NCBI GenBank assembly: GCA_005788815.1
Contig: SYAZ01000068.1
Coordinates: 1-64,000 of the forward strand
From: Actinomycetota bacterium
Lineage (GTDB): Bacteria > Actinomycetota > Acidimicrobiia > Acidimicrobiales > Ilumatobacteraceae
DNA: 64,000 bases
Reading direction: 5' to 3'
A program made the position numbers and the translations under genes. Shown here piece by piece: positions 17,025 to 27,400 of this stretch. Each line of letters begins with the position of its first letter. Within the stretch, counting starts at the first letter, position 1. The notes under the pieces were generated by a model. That model worked only from the letters and a program-made list of their open reading frames with translations. It was not told where the DNA came from and searched no databases.

Positions 17025-18142
17025 CGTTTGCGGTCATAACCGGTGGGGGCACAAGCGGACATGTGATTCCAGCAATAGCCATCTGTGAGGCACTCATCGA
17101 TGCTGGTCATGATGCATCTGACTTGAAGTATGTCGGCACCATTCGTGGTGTGGAGACGTCATTGATGGCCGACAGCACGGTCGAGTCTTTGTTCTTGCCA
17201 ATATCGGGCTTGCAAAGATCTTTTTCGGTTCGAGCCATATTGCGCAATATGGCATTGCCATGGCGTTTGCTACGAAGTCGTCTTGTTGCACGTCGATATC
17301 TTTCTCAGTGGTCTCCGCAAGTGGTGGTGTCTGTCGGCGGGTACGCCAGTGAACCCATGTCGCGTGCAGCCATTGCTGCGGGCATCCCATTGGTGTGTGT
17401 CAGTTACGACCATCTGGCAGGTCTAGCCACGAGGCGTCAAGCCAAACATGCACAAGTGTGTGCGGTTGCTTTTGCTGATAGCAATCTTCCGCGCGCGTGT
17501 GTTACGGGCGCCCCCGTGCGTCGTGTGTTGCGAACACTTCACGTTTCTGAGTATCGAGTGCAGGCTCGACAAGAGTTACATGTTTCCGAAGAAGACAGCT
17601 TGATTGTATTTATGGGCGGATCGTTAGGTTCGCAAAGCATCAATTCTGTCGCAGTGGATTTTGCGCAACAAGGTTCTGTATCAGGTGATACTCGAGTTTC
17701 TATCTTGCATATCTGTGGCGATCGATTTTTGAAAGAACCGATGCCATCGGTGGCAGATGGAGTTCAATACCAACGAGTTGGTTACGAATCGCGGATGGCT
17801 GCTGTCTATAGCGCCGCTGATGTCATTGTGGCCCGAGCAGGAGCGAGCACCGTGGCAGAGATTGCAACAGTGGGAGTTGCGTCTGTTCTCATTCCGTGGC
17901 CTGCAGCGGCAGATAATCATCAGGAGCACAATGCCCGCTGGTTGTCAGATGATGGGGCCGCGTTGCTATCTGATGATGCCTCGTGCCGTAGCGGTGCGAC
18001 CCTTCAAATGGTGCAAGGTCTCGTTGGTAATAAGGATTTGCAGGTGAGTTTGGCGCAAAAGGCCCGCCAAAAGGGTGACATTCACCGCAGCAATGAGCTC
18101 GTGAAAGTCATAGAGAACGCCGCATCGTCTGCTCTGTCGTGA
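17021..18142 (+). CDS. murG: Lipid II-forming N-acetylglucosaminyltransferase MurG
   Basis: A 373-residue GT28 glycosyltransferase that adds GlcNAc to lipid I on the inner face of the membrane. The N-terminal G-loop (FAVITGGGTSGHVIPAIAI) and the C-terminal VIVARAGASTVAEIAT and IPWPAAADNHQEHNARWL segments, which bind UDP-GlcNAc, are clear. The frame extends upstream to 16856 inside ftsW, but GTG 17021 gives the conserved start and overlaps the ftsW stop (GTGA). Confidence 0.94.
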   Translation: MTFAVITGGGTSGHVIPAIAICEALIDAGHDASDLKYVGTIRGVETSLMADSTVESLFLPISGLQRSFSVRAILRNMALPWRLLRSRLVARRYLSQWSPQVVVSVGGYASEPMSRAAIAAGIPLVCVSYDHLAGLATRRQAKHAQVCAVAFADSNLPRACVTGAPVRRVLRTLHVSEYRVQARQELHVSEEDSLIVFMGGSLGSQSINSVAVDFAQQGSVSGDTRVSILHICGDRFLKEPMPSVADGVQYQRVGYESRMAAVYSAADVIVARAGASTVAEIATVGVASVLIPWPAAADNHQEHNARWLSDDGAALLSDDASCRSGATLQMVQGLVGNKDLQVSLAQKARQKGDIHRSNELVKVIENAASSALS

Positions 18143-18157
18143 GACAATGGGCATCCC

Positions 18158-19573
18158 ATGCAGTCGCGTGATTCTCGCCGCCAAACTGAACCTTTGATTG
18201 ATCTTTCTCTTCCACGCCATTGCCACGTGGTGGGAATAGGTGGCCCCGGCATGAGCGCTATTGCTTTGCTCTTGCACAAATCGGGCCACAAAGTATCGGG
18301 TTCTGATCTTTACGAATCAGATGTCATAGCCCAGCTTCGTCGCGAAGGCGTTGTGGTGTCAATTGGGCACGATGCATCGCTTGTGCATGGCAAAGATGTC
18401 GTTGTGTATTCCACGGCAATACCTTTTTCGAATGTTGAACTGCAAGAAGCGCAGCGGATGGGAATACCGATTCGTCATCGCAGTGGCATTTTGGCGTCGC
18501 TATGTGCAGTACGCCACGCCATCGGTGTGGCTGGTACGCACGGCAAAACCACAACAACAGCACTCATTGCTCACATCATGGGTGTTGCTGGCACGTCACC
18601 ATCTTCTCTGATTGGTGCTGAAGTGGTTGGTTTGGGAATTGGCGCTCAATCTGGCACTAGTGAGTATTTCGTATTGGAAGCAGATGAGAGTGATGGCACT
18701 CTTGATGTGTTGCCGTTGTCATCAATTGTTCTGACAAACGTAGACATTGATCATCTTGATTACTTTGCCACTTTTGAAGCGATACAAGATTGTTTTGTTG
18801 AGGCTGCGTCCTTGGCTACTCATCACGTGGTGCTGAACTCTGATGACCCAGGTTCGAGTGCAGTAGTTGTCGCCCTTCAGGGCAACAGCCAAGTAGTCAC
18901 TTTCGGAACGAGAGCGGGGAGTACTTTCCACATCCAGAATGAACGGTCTTCTGAGCACGGTACCGAATTCGAAGTAGTGCATGGAAATGAACGTGCACTG
19001 GTGGCATCTCAATTGCGTGGCCATCACAATGTCATGAATATTGCTGCTGCAATTGCTCTCAGTAGTTCCGTCGGCGTCTCTCTTCGTGTTGCCAGCGATG
19101 CTGTGACTTCGTTCCCCGGGGTGATGCGTCGATTCACCGAACGGGGAACTTTTGACGGTGCGCTCTTGATCGATGATTACGCCCACTTGCCAGCAGAGAT
19201 TGAAGCCACACTCCTGAGTGCGCGGAGTCATCCAGCACTGCGAGGAAAGTTGATTGCAGTGTTTCAACCAAACCGCTATCACCGGATAGCCACAATGGCC
19301 GATACGTATCAAGATTGTTTTGCAACTGCTGACATCGTCGTAATCACGGATGTTTATGCCTCTGGGACACCACGAATTGACGGGGTGACAGGCGAGCTGG
19401 TTGTACAAGCCATTACGCAAGCTCACCCAGACGCCACGGTTGTGTGGGCTCCCAGCAGGGCAGACATAGTGTCTGCGGTCCAGTCAGTCATATGCGCTGG
19501 TGATGTATGTGTATCTATGGGGTGCGGTGACATCGAGACGTTTCCCGATGATCTAGTGCGAGGTGTCTCATGA
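18158..19573 (+). CDS. murC: UDP-N-acetylmuramate: L-alanine ligase MurC
   Basis: A 471-residue Mur ligase that attaches the first amino acid. It shows CHVVGIGGPGMSAIALLLH near residue 22, the ATP loop GVAGTHGKTTTTALIA, YFVLEADESDGTL, the central TNVDIDHLDYFATF and the C-terminal DDYAHLPAEI and FQPNRYHR. Length is normal. It starts 15 bases after murG and overlaps murB by 4 bases. Confidence 0.94.
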   Translation: MQSRDSRRQTEPLIDLSLPRHCHVVGIGGPGMSAIALLLHKSGHKVSGSDLYESDVIAQLRREGVVVSIGHDASLVHGKDVVVYSTAIPFSNVELQEAQRMGIPIRHRSGILASLCAVRHAIGVAGTHGKTTTTALIAHIMGVAGTSPSSLIGAEVVGLGIGAQSGTSEYFVLEADESDGTLDVLPLSSIVLTNVDIDHLDYFATFEAIQDCFVEAASLATHHVVLNSDDPGSSAVVVALQGNSQVVTFGTRAGSTFHIQNERSSEHGTEFEVVHGNERALVASQLRGHHNVMNIAAAIALSSSVGVSLRVASDAVTSFPGVMRRFTERGTFDGALLIDDYAHLPAEIEATLLSARSHPALRGKLIAVFQPNRYHRIATMADTYQDCFATADIVVITDVYASGTPRIDGVTGELVVQAITQAHPDATVVWAPSRADIVSAVQSVICAGDVCVSMGCGDIETFPDDLVRGVS

Positions 19574-20592
19574 GTGACGCAACCTGGCAGCCGTTTGTTC
19601 AGCACTGTGCGGATGCTGGTCTACAAATAGATACGAATGTCGCAATGGCGCAACGCACGACGTATGGAGTGGGTGGAAGTGCAGCCGTCGTAGTTGTTGT
19701 ACACAGCGAAAGTGATGCCGTTGCATTGTCGAGAGCTGTTGCGCAGTGTCAAGTGGACAACATTGTGGTGATTGGTCGTGGAAGCAATGTGCTGGTTTCT
19801 GATGAAGGATTCGGTGGTGTTGTTGTCTTGCTCGGCGCTGTGTCACCTGACTCTGCTGTCGGCATTGAAGGCGATGTGGTGCAAGCAGGTGGCTCAGTAT
19901 TGATGCCTGTACTAGCAAGACGATCAGTGGGCGCTGGTCGCGGTGGTCTTGAATGGTGTGTTGGCATTCCCGGAACTGTGGGTGGTGCTGTGCGTATGAA
20001 TGCAGGTGGTCACGGCGCAGAAATGGTGGACAACCTGATTGATGCTCGTCTTGTGTCATTGAAATCAGGAAATGTTTGTGTTGTTCCGAACGCAGACCTT
20101 GGCTTGCACTTTCGTGGTTCAGCGTTGAGTCAACATCATGTCGTTCTTTCAGCGCGATTCCAGACGTCGAACATCACTCCAGAAGAGGGAACTGCAACTA
20201 TTAACTCGGTGGTTGCATGGCGTCGAGAACATCAACCAGGCGGGCGAAATGCTGGGTCTGTGTTTGTGAACCCAGCACAGGGTGAGGGAAGTGCTGGTGC
20301 GTTAATTGATGGTGCGTCGCTTCGGGGTTACAGCAGGGGAAATGCTGTGGTATCTGAAAAACATGCCAATTTCATTCAGGCAAATGAACATGCAACTGCC
20401 GCTGATGTTGTTGCAGTTATGACGGATGTTCAACAAAAAGTCTTCGAAATTCACGGGATTATGTTGCGTAGCGAAGTTGCTCTGGTGGGGTTTGACGCAA
20501 GTATTGCCGAGCGGTTTTCCGACCCGCGCCATAGCGCTTTAGAGCAGAATGATGCGCGCGCACATTTGAGCAGACTGTTGGGAGATCTATGA
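19570..20592 (+). CDS. murB: UDP-N-acetylenolpyruvoylglucosamine reductase MurB
   Basis: A 340-residue FAD enzyme that reduces enolpyruvyl-UDP-GlcNAc to UDP-MurNAc using NADPH. The FAD-binding segment TTYGVGGSAAVVVVV, the VIGRGSNVLVSDEGF motif, GIPGTVGGAVRMNAG, and the catalytic-serine loop GRNAGSVFVNP are visible. It lies between murC and ftsQ, overlapping both by 4 bases. Its position in the cluster is the common actinobacterial one. Confidence 0.93.
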   Translation: MSDATWQPFVQHCADAGLQIDTNVAMAQRTTYGVGGSAAVVVVVHSESDAVALSRAVAQCQVDNIVVIGRGSNVLVSDEGFGGVVVLLGAVSPDSAVGIEGDVVQAGGSVLMPVLARRSVGAGRGGLEWCVGIPGTVGGAVRMNAGGHGAEMVDNLIDARLVSLKSGNVCVVPNADLGLHFRGSALSQHHVVLSARFQTSNITPEEGTATINSVVAWRREHQPGGRNAGSVFVNPAQGEGSAGALIDGASLRGYSRGNAVVSEKHANFIQANEHATAADVVAVMTDVQQKVFEIHGIMLRSEVALVGFDASIAERFSDPRHSALEQNDARAHLSRLLGDL

Positions 20593-21728
20593 GTAACTCT
20601 GATGATTCCAAACCCTCTAGTGAGTTTGTTGTTTCCGAGGTATCTAATGAAGTGCTCGATGAACTGTCTCAACTTTTTGGAAGTGATAGCGATGCGTCCG
20701 TGTCACAGACTCCAGAGCCTGAAGGCGATGACAATGTAGATACCACCACAGTGCTGGCGTCAGTTGGTGAGGTCACTGCTGCTGGCGTGGCTGACGAGAG
20801 TGTGTCAGCGGTTATCGAGATAGTTGACGAGTCGTTAGATTTTTCCTCACCAACGCCAGGCCCTGCCGACCCACTGATTGTTGAAATGCTTGGAGATGTC
20901 TTAACTGGAGACGACGAAGCAGAGGCCTTCGTAGTTATTTCCGACAGCCTCGATCATGTGGTCATCGTGGATGATGATCGACCAGATCCCACCTTTGAGG
21001 ATCGTCGGCGTAAACAAGAACGCCGCGAGAGATTGCAACGAGTCAAGTGGCTGAAACTTGCTGGCGTTGTGGTGGGAGTCGTTGTCGTAGTGATGGCAGT
21101 CCTGGCGTCTCCTTTGTTTGCTATTCGGTCCGTCACGCTTGAAGGAAATGTCTACACATCAAAAGAGGCACTCAATCAAGTCGAAGATGTACTAAAGGGT
21201 GCGTCTGTTTTTACAGTCGATACAGGTAGGGCGCGTGAAATTCTTCTTGCCGACCCATGGGTATCCGATGTGCGCATCACCACTCATTTTCCTTCCAAGG
21301 CTTTGGTGGAAGTAGCAGAGCGAGTTCCGGTTGTGTGGTACGTCGGCATCGACCAAAAGGTGCGAGTAGTTGATGCTCGTGGTCGGGTCATCGTGGTGCT
21401 TGACGGGTGGCCAACGAAATATCTACAAGTAGAGGGTGTGGGGCCATCGCTAGAGGCTGGGGCAGTGGCCGACGATGCATATCGAGCCGCAGCCCAATTG
21501 GTATTGGCTTTGCCAGACGAGATACGCCCGAAGGTCGCTTCACTTACTCTCAGTCCTGGTGGGGAACTCTCTATGACATTGAAGTCTGGAACTGTTGTGC
21601 GTTTCGGCCAACCTGCTGACCTGCAGAGCAAGTTGGTTCTAGTGGTGGTGTTATTGCGTCGTCAGGACCCTGGAACCCTTGCTGTCGTTGATGTTTCTAC
21701 CGGAACGGCCACCGTACAGATCCGTTGA
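20589..21728 (+). CDS. ftsQ: Cell division protein FtsQ/DivIB
   Basis: A 379-residue bitopic division protein. It has an unusually long, acidic, disordered cytoplasmic region of about 150 residues, a basic patch (RRRKQERRERLQRVKWLK), one membrane helix at about residues 157-180, then a POTRA domain (FAIRSVTLEGNVYTSKEAL) and the FtsQ beta domain (LVEVAERVPVVWY). FtsQ recruits FtsL and FtsB to the septum. The acidic tail is longer than in model organisms and may contact other proteins. It overlaps murB by 4 bases. Confidence 0.9.
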   Translation: MSNSDDSKPSSEFVVSEVSNEVLDELSQLFGSDSDASVSQTPEPEGDDNVDTTTVLASVGEVTAAGVADESVSAVIEIVDESLDFSSPTPGPADPLIVEMLGDVLTGDDEAEAFVVISDSLDHVVIVDDDRPDPTFEDRRRKQERRERLQRVKWLKLAGVVVGVVVVVMAVLASPLFAIRSVTLEGNVYTSKEALNQVEDVLKGASVFTVDTGRAREILLADPWVSDVRITTHFPSKALVEVAERVPVVWYVGIDQKVRVVDARGRVIVVLDGWPTKYLQVEGVGPSLEAGAVADDAYRAAAQLVLALPDEIRPKVASLTLSPGGELSMTLKSGTVVRFGQPADLQSKLVLVVVLLRRQDPGTLAVVDVSTGTATVQIR

Positions 21729-21826
21729 TTTCTCTAGGTGGGGTTGAATTGCCACAAATATGGCTCTCGCTGTGGAAACATTGAGAAACACAGTCCATCA
21801 GGACTTCTTTTCGGAGGTAATGGCCC

Positions 21827-22927
21827 ATGGCCGGAGCACCACAGAACTATCTCGCAGTTATCAAAGTCATCGGTGTCGGTGGCGGAGGTGTCAACGCTGT
21901 TAATCGAATGATTGACGCCGGACTGCGCGGAGTTGAATTCGTTGCAATCAACACAGATGCCCAAGCACTTCTCATGAGCGATGCCGATGTCAAGCTCGAC
22001 ATTGGTCGTGATCTGACGCGTGGACTTGGTGCTGGGTCTGACCCCGATGTTGGACGTGCGGCCGCAGAAGCGCATCGTGACGAAATCGAAGAACTGATTA
22101 ATGGCTCTGACATGGTCTTTATTACGGCAGGAGAAGGTGGCGGTACCGGAACTGGCGCTGCTCCTGTCATTGCAGAAATTGCAAAGTCACTTGGTGCACT
22201 AACAATTGGTGTTGTCACTCGACCATTCCAGTTCGAAGGACGTCGTCGTGCTGTGCAGGCAGACAATGGCATAGAAAGACTGAAGGAAAAAGTTGACACG
22301 TTGATCGTTATCCCTAACGACAGACTTCTCACAGTCGCTAACGACAAGACATCTTTAGTAAACGCATTCAAGATGGCAGACGAAATCCTGTTGCAGGGCG
22401 TTGCAGGCATTACAAACCTCATCACCACTCCTGGTCTAATCAACACTGACTTTGCAGACGTGAAGATGATCCTCACCAATGCAGGATCCGCACTCATGGG
22501 TATCGGTATTGCAAGTGGCGACAATCGCGGTGTTATTGCCGCAAAAGATGCTATTTCCAGTCCAATGCTCGAGGCAGCTATCGACGGTGCTCGTGGCATC
22601 TTGCTCAACATCACTGGACCATCAAGCATGGGCTTGTTCGAAGTCAATGCTGCAGCAGAAGTTGTACAAGCAGTTGCACATCAAGACGCCAACATCATCT
22701 TCGGTACGGTTATCGACGATGAAATGGGCGACGAGATGAAGGTAACTGTGATTGCTGCCGGATTCGAACGGTGGGACAGTGGCTCACATCGTTCTTCCTC
22801 AGGCACAAGAAGCACTTCGCGTCCAGCCGAGAGTCGTCCATCTTCGAACGTTCGAGACATCTTCTCTGATTCAGACCCACTGTCTGATGACGACGATGAC
22901 TTTGACGTTCCATCATTCCTGAAATAA
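21827..22927 (+). CDS. ftsZ: Cell division GTPase FtsZ
   Basis: A 366-residue tubulin-like GTPase that forms the division ring. The GTP signature G104-G-G-T-G-T-G110 is intact, as are [18 protein letters not shown] at the N-terminus and the T7-loop region. After the globular core comes a short Ser/Arg linker and the acidic conserved tail [12 protein letters not shown], the site where SepF normally binds. GGAGG at 21813-21817 is 9 bases before the ATG; the ATG at 21820 is out of frame. The 98-base gap before it has no promoter that I could recognise. Confidence 0.97.
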   Translation: MAGAPQNYLAVIKVIGVGGGGVNAVNRMIDAGLRGVEFVAINTDAQALLMSDADVKLDIGRDLTRGLGAGSDPDVGRAAAEAHRDEIEELINGSDMVFITAGEGGGTGTGAAPVIAEIAKSLGALTIGVVTRPFQFEGRRRAVQADNGIERLKEKVDTLIVIPNDRLLTVANDKTSLVNAFKMADEILLQGVAGITNLITTPGLINTDFADVKMILTNAGSALMGIGIASGDNRGVIAAKDAISSPMLEAAIDGARGILLNITGPSSMGLFEVNAAAEVVQAVAHQDANIIFGTVIDDEMGDEMKVTVIAAGFERWDSGSHRSSSGTRSTSRPAESRPSSNVRDIFSDSDPLSDDDDDFDVPSFLK

Positions 22928-22938
22928 GGAACCCACAC

Positions 22939-23583
22939 TTGGTCGACCCCGCTGAGGTCGCTGATCGCATTTCTCTCGTGCGCGATGAGATTCTTCGCGC
23001 AGGCGGAGTGGGCGTTCAGTTAGTTGCTGTCACAAAATCTTTCCCGCGCGATGCAATTGTTGCTGCTGCCCTTGGCGGTTGTGATGCTGTTGGCGAGAAC
23101 TACGCACAGGAATTGCTAGCGAAAATGGAAGAGGGTGTGCCACCTGTCGACATCCATTTCATTGGTGGATTGCAGTCGAACAAAGTGAAATCGATCGCCC
23201 CGTACGTGGCCTTGTGGCAGTCGGTGGATTCCATGTCGGTCATCCATGAGATTGCAAAACGTGCGCCAGGAGCGCGTGTTCTGTTGCAGGTGAATACCAC
23301 TGGGGAACAGTCGAAGGGCGGCATCGCTACAGATGACGTCTTGGCTTTTCATGATGCTGCCCTGCAGTCGGGCCTGACTGTGGAGGGCTTGATGACAATT
23401 GGCCCGACAGAGGGCAGTGTGAGTCAACGCCGGGACTCTTTCACCATTTTGCGCCAAATGGTTGATGAATTGGGGCTTTCTGTGTGCTCGATGGGGATGT
23501 CAGATGACTTCGTGCAGGCGGTGGAATGTGGCTCGACGATGGTGCGAGTCGGCAGCCGATTGTTCGGTCAACGCCTCGCCTGA
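22939..23583 (+). CDS. yggS: YggS/PROSC-type PLP homeostasis protein
   Basis: A 214-residue fold-type III pyridoxal-phosphate-binding protein with no known catalytic reaction, which buffers PLP and influences amino-acid pools. The PLP lysine lies in VQLVAVTKSFPRDAIV, and GENYAQEL, IHFIGGLQSNKVKSIAPYV and LMTIGP are family landmarks. TTG 22939 is taken as start, 11 bases after ftsZ. The yfiH gene that often lies between ftsZ and yggS is absent. Confidence 0.9.
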   Translation: MVDPAEVADRISLVRDEILRAGGVGVQLVAVTKSFPRDAIVAAALGGCDAVGENYAQELLAKMEEGVPPVDIHFIGGLQSNKVKSIAPYVALWQSVDSMSVIHEIAKRAPGARVLLQVNTTGEQSKGGIATDDVLAFHDAALQSGLTVEGLMTIGPTEGSVSQRRDSFTILRQMVDELGLSVCSMGMSDDFVQAVECGSTMVRVGSRLFGQRLA

Positions 23584-23622
23584 TCTGGTGTAGTCCTCCC
23601 ACATCTGTCGCCAGAAGTGGAT

Positions 23623-23628
23623 TACCCT
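23623..23628 (+). promoter_or_regulatory. Putative -10 box (TACCCT) of sepF, leaderless type
   Basis: TACCCT lies 6 bases before the sepF ATG at 23635, with no Shine-Dalgarno sequence. It supports that start over the longer frame beginning at 23617. Confidence 0.42.
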
Positions 23629-23634
23629 ATACAC

Positions 23635-24177
23635 ATGTCATTTTTCCGTCGCGCAATGGATTACCTCGGTTTGAGTGGGGAAGAGGCCTACGACGACTAC
23701 GACATGTCGATGGAGTACGAGCGCCCTGCACGACCTCAACGTTCGGCACCAGAACCTGCTCAGCGTCGGGGATACGAGCCAGAGTATTCATCTGAGATGC
23801 AACGCCCCGCACAACGCCCAATGCGCGTCGACGACACCGGCGCTGCTCGTCGCCCTGATGATTCCGGTTTGCAAGTGCGCCCTGTGGGAACTCCACGCCA
23901 AACTGCAACAGCCCAAACGGTTCGTCCTATTGCAGCAGGTGGCGAGACCGTCACAGTGCGGCCACGTTCTTTTAATCAAGCACAAGAGATTGCTGACTAC
24001 TTCAAAGAGGGTCTTCCAGTCATTGTCAACCTTGAAGGATTAGATGGCGAGATGCCTCGGCGCATTATCGATTTCGCAAGCGGCATGTGTTACGCGCTTG
24101 GCGGCACAATTGAAAAAGTTGGAACTGGTGTTTTCTTATTGAAGCCCGCAGTCAGTTTTGACTCTCCTCGTTACTAG
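23635..24177 (+). CDS. sepF: Cell division protein SepF
   Basis: A 180-residue protein that anchors FtsZ to the membrane in organisms without FtsA. The N-terminal MSFFRRAMDYLGLS is the amphipathic membrane-binding helix, followed by an Arg/Pro/Gln-rich linker of about 80 residues and the globular SepF domain (VRPRSFNQAQEIADYFKEG, VIVNLEGLDGEMPRRIIDF, FASGMCYALGG). ATG 23635 is chosen because it yields that helix exactly. Together with the FtsZ tail it completes a minimal Z-ring anchoring system. Confidence 0.93.
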   Translation: MSFFRRAMDYLGLSGEEAYDDYDMSMEYERPARPQRSAPEPAQRRGYEPEYSSEMQRPAQRPMRVDDTGAARRPDDSGLQVRPVGTPRQTATAQTVRPIAAGGETVTVRPRSFNQAQEIADYFKEGLPVIVNLEGLDGEMPRRIIDFASGMCYALGGTIEKVGTGVFLLKPAVSFDSPRY

Positions 24178-24183
24178 GTCATC

Positions 24184-24426
24184 ATGAATCTGATTTGCAC
24201 AATTGCGAACCTGTACGTATTGATCATCATTCTTCGTGCAATTTCTTCATTCTTTCCCATTGCTCCTGACAGTCCTTTTGCGCCCGTCGTGCGTATTTTG
24301 TACCAGGCAACTGAGCCTGTGTTTCAACCCGTTCGGCGAGTGCTTCCCACCTTGGGCGCCTTTGACTTCACACCTCTCGTAGTTCTCATTGGGGTGCAAG
24401 TGGTTGCTGGCCTTCTTGGGTGCTAG
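24184..24426 (+). CDS. yggT: YggT family membrane protein
   Basis: An 80-residue protein with two membrane helices and the family signature of a hydrophobic N-terminus, SSFFPIAPDSPFAP, ILYQATEPVFQPVRRVLP and DFTPLVVLIGVQVV. YggT proteins commonly sit beside sepF and are linked to envelope or division functions, without a defined biochemical role. It begins 6 bases after the sepF stop. In most Gram-positive clusters divIVA follows; here ileS does. Confidence 0.9.
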   Translation: MNLICTIANLYVLIIILRAISSFFPIAPDSPFAPVVRILYQATEPVFQPVRRVLPTLGAFDFTPLVVLIGVQVVAGLLGC

Positions 24427-24439
24427 CCCATCTCGCCCC

Positions 24440-24445
24440 TAGCCT
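24440..24445 (+). promoter_or_regulatory. Putative -10 box (TAGCCT) of ileS, leaderless type
   Basis: TAGCCT lies 6 bases before the ileS GTG. The gap between yggT and ileS is only 25 bases, with no Shine-Dalgarno sequence and no T-box-like RNA. Confidence 0.45.
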
Positions 24446-24451
24446 GATTGC

Positions 24452-27400
24452 GTGACATACCCGCACGTTGACTCTCAACCTCACTTCCCCTCTGTGGAAG
24501 AAGGGGTCCTTGCCCGTTGGGAACGCGACAACACCTTTGCTGCCAGTGTTGCTGCTCGTCCCGCTGGCGCAAATGGCGACAACGAATTCATTTTTTATGA
24601 CGGTCCACCATTTGCAAATGGGCTACCTCACTATGGTCACTTGCTTACCGGGTTCGTGAAAGATGCTGTGCCGCGTTATCAAACGATGCGAGGTCGTCAC
24701 GTTGAGCGTCGATTCGGTTGGGACTGTCACGGACTGCCCGCTGAAGTAGAAGCAGAAAAAGAACTTGGTATTGCCGGACACCCAGCAATTGCTGCATTTG
24801 GTATTGACAAGTTCAATGATGCATGCCGCACAAGTGTGTTGCGATACACCGACGAATGGCAACGTTATGTCACGCGCCAAGCGCGTTGGGTTGATTTTGC
24901 AAACGACTACAAGACTCTTGATACGCCGTACATGGAAAGCGTCATGTGGGCGTTTCGCACATTGTGGGACAAGGGCCTCATCTACGAGGGTTTTCGTGTG
25001 TTGGCATACTGCTGGCGTTGCGAGACTCCGCTTAGCAATACCGAAACGCGGATGGACGATGTGTACAAGGATCGCCAAGATCCTGCGCTCACTGTTGCAT
25101 TCCAATTGGACTCTGGCGAAAAGATCCTCGCGTGGACGACTACTCCGTGGACCTTGCCAGCAAACCTCGCTCTCGCTGTCGGCCCCGATGTCGAATACTC
25201 AGTTATGAAGCACCCGCAGGGTGACACGTACATTCTTGCCTCGGCTCGATTAGCCAGTTATGAAAAAGAATTAGAAGGTGCCGAACTCGTACGTTCGGTG
25301 CAAGGGTCTGAACTTGTTGGCCAGAAATACACGCCTCTGTTTCCATTTTTTGCAGATGAAGAAAATGCGTTTCAAGTATTGGGCGCTGAATTTGTTACCA
25401 CTGAAGATGGAACTGGCGTTGTCCATATGGCTCCCGGTTTTGGTGAAGACGACCAAAACGAATGCAACGCAGCTGGCATCGCCACGGTGTGTCCGATGGA
25501 TGAACATGGTCAGTACACCGCCGAGATAACGCCGTGGGTGTCACGTCATGTCTTCGATGCCAATCCCGATGTCATTCGTGCACTGAAAGAGATGGGGGTA
25601 GTGCTTCGACATGATTCGTACAACCACTCATATCCGCATTGTTGGCGCTGTGCAGAGCCGCTTGTATATCGCGCTGTGTCCTCCTGGTTTGTTCAAGTCA
25701 CGGCCTTTCGCGACCGCATGGTTGAACTGAACGAGAACATCTCGTGGGTACCTGAACACATCAAAGAAGGAACATTTGGAAAATGGATTGCTAATGCTCG
25801 TGATTGGGCAATCAGTCGTAATCGTTTCTGGGGTTCACCCATTCCTGTATGGAAGAGCGATGACCCCACGTATCCACGCATTGATGTGTACGGGTCAATT
25901 GAAGATCTCAGCCGTGACTTCGGCGTAACTGTTACAGATTTACACCGCCCTGGTATTGACAATTTGGTGCGTCCAAACCCTGATGACCCCACAGGCAAGT
26001 CAATGATGAGGCGCGTGCCAGAGGTGCTCGACTGCTGGTTCGAAAGCGGTTCAATGCCATTTGCTCAAGTGCATTATCCGTTCGAGAATCGTGAATGGTT
26101 TGAAAATCACTATCCAGGCGACTTTATTGTGGAATACATCGGCCAAACACGTGGTTGGTTTTACACGTTGCATGTTCTCGCCACGGCGTTGTTTGACCGT
26201 CCAGCGTTTGACTCGTGTATTAGTCACGGAATCGTGCTTGGTGATGACGGTGCAAAAATGTCTAAGAGTTTGCGCAACTATCCAGACCCCATGGCGGTGT
26301 TCGATTCTCATGGTGCAGATGCGATGCGTTGGTATTTGTTGTCGTCGCCAATCTTGCGCGGTGGCGACTTCTCTGTCACAGATACCGGCATGCGTGACAC
26401 AGTTCGTCAAGTGCTTTTACCAATGTGGAACTCGTGGTATTTCTTATCGCTCTACGCCAACGCAGAGAATCGAACTGGTGTTTTTCGCATTGATAGCCCG
26501 CATGTTCTCGATCGATATGTCCTAGCGAAACTTGGCGACGTCATTGACTCTGTCACGGAGTCGATGGATACGTATGACCTCTTTGATGCATGCGCCACGG
26601 TGCGTCAATTCCTCGATGTTCTTACCAATTGGTACATCCGCCGCAGTCGAGACAGGTTCTGGGCAGGCGACCAAGACGCAATTGACACCCTGCATACGGT
26701 TCTCCACCTGCTGACTCAAATTGCAGCGCCGCTTTTGCCGTTGTTGACAGATGAGATTCATCGGGGTCTCAACGGCGATGCGTCTCCAAGTGTGCATCTC
26801 ACTGATTGGCCAACTAGTTCAGCACTGCCAAAAGACGCCACTCTTGTTGCGTCCATGGACCTAGTGCGCGAAGTGTGTTCGTCTGCGTTGTCTGTGCGCA
26901 AAGCTCATAGTCGTCGCGTGAGGCTTCCATTGTCGTCACTTACCGTTGCATGTGCCGATGCATCAACGCTCGAAGGTTTCCTAGACATTGTGCGAGACGA
27001 AGTGAATGTTCGTGATGTTGTACTCACGACTGATGTCGATGCGGTGGCATCTCGTGAATTACAAGTTGTTCCAGCAGTGGTGGGACCACGTCTCGGAGCA
27101 CGTACTCAGTCGGTGATTGTTGCAGTAAAGAAGGGCGACTGGACGCAAGACGGTGACGTCATTGTCGTGGCAGGTGAGCGCCTTGTGCCCGGCGAATACA
27201 GCCTGAAGTTGGTCACCAAGCAAGGGACAGCCAGTGCGCCATTGTCGGGCGGTGGTGGAGTTGTATTGCTAGATATAGAAGTGACGCCAGAACTCGAAGC
27301 TGAAGGATTAGCAAGAGATATTGTGCGTGTAGTGCAGCAAGCTCGTCGTGATGCGCAACTCGATGTCTCGGATCGCATCGTTCTCACCTTGGGTGTGGAC

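Noticed and set aside
18722-19426. A 234-codon minus-strand open frame opposite murC
   Set aside because: murC motifs are intact on the plus strand; the antisense product looks random.
21847-22647. A 266-codon minus-strand open frame opposite ftsZ
   Set aside because: ftsZ is certain on the plus strand, and the antisense product has no recognisable domain and Ser/Pro/Ala bias typical of shadow frames.
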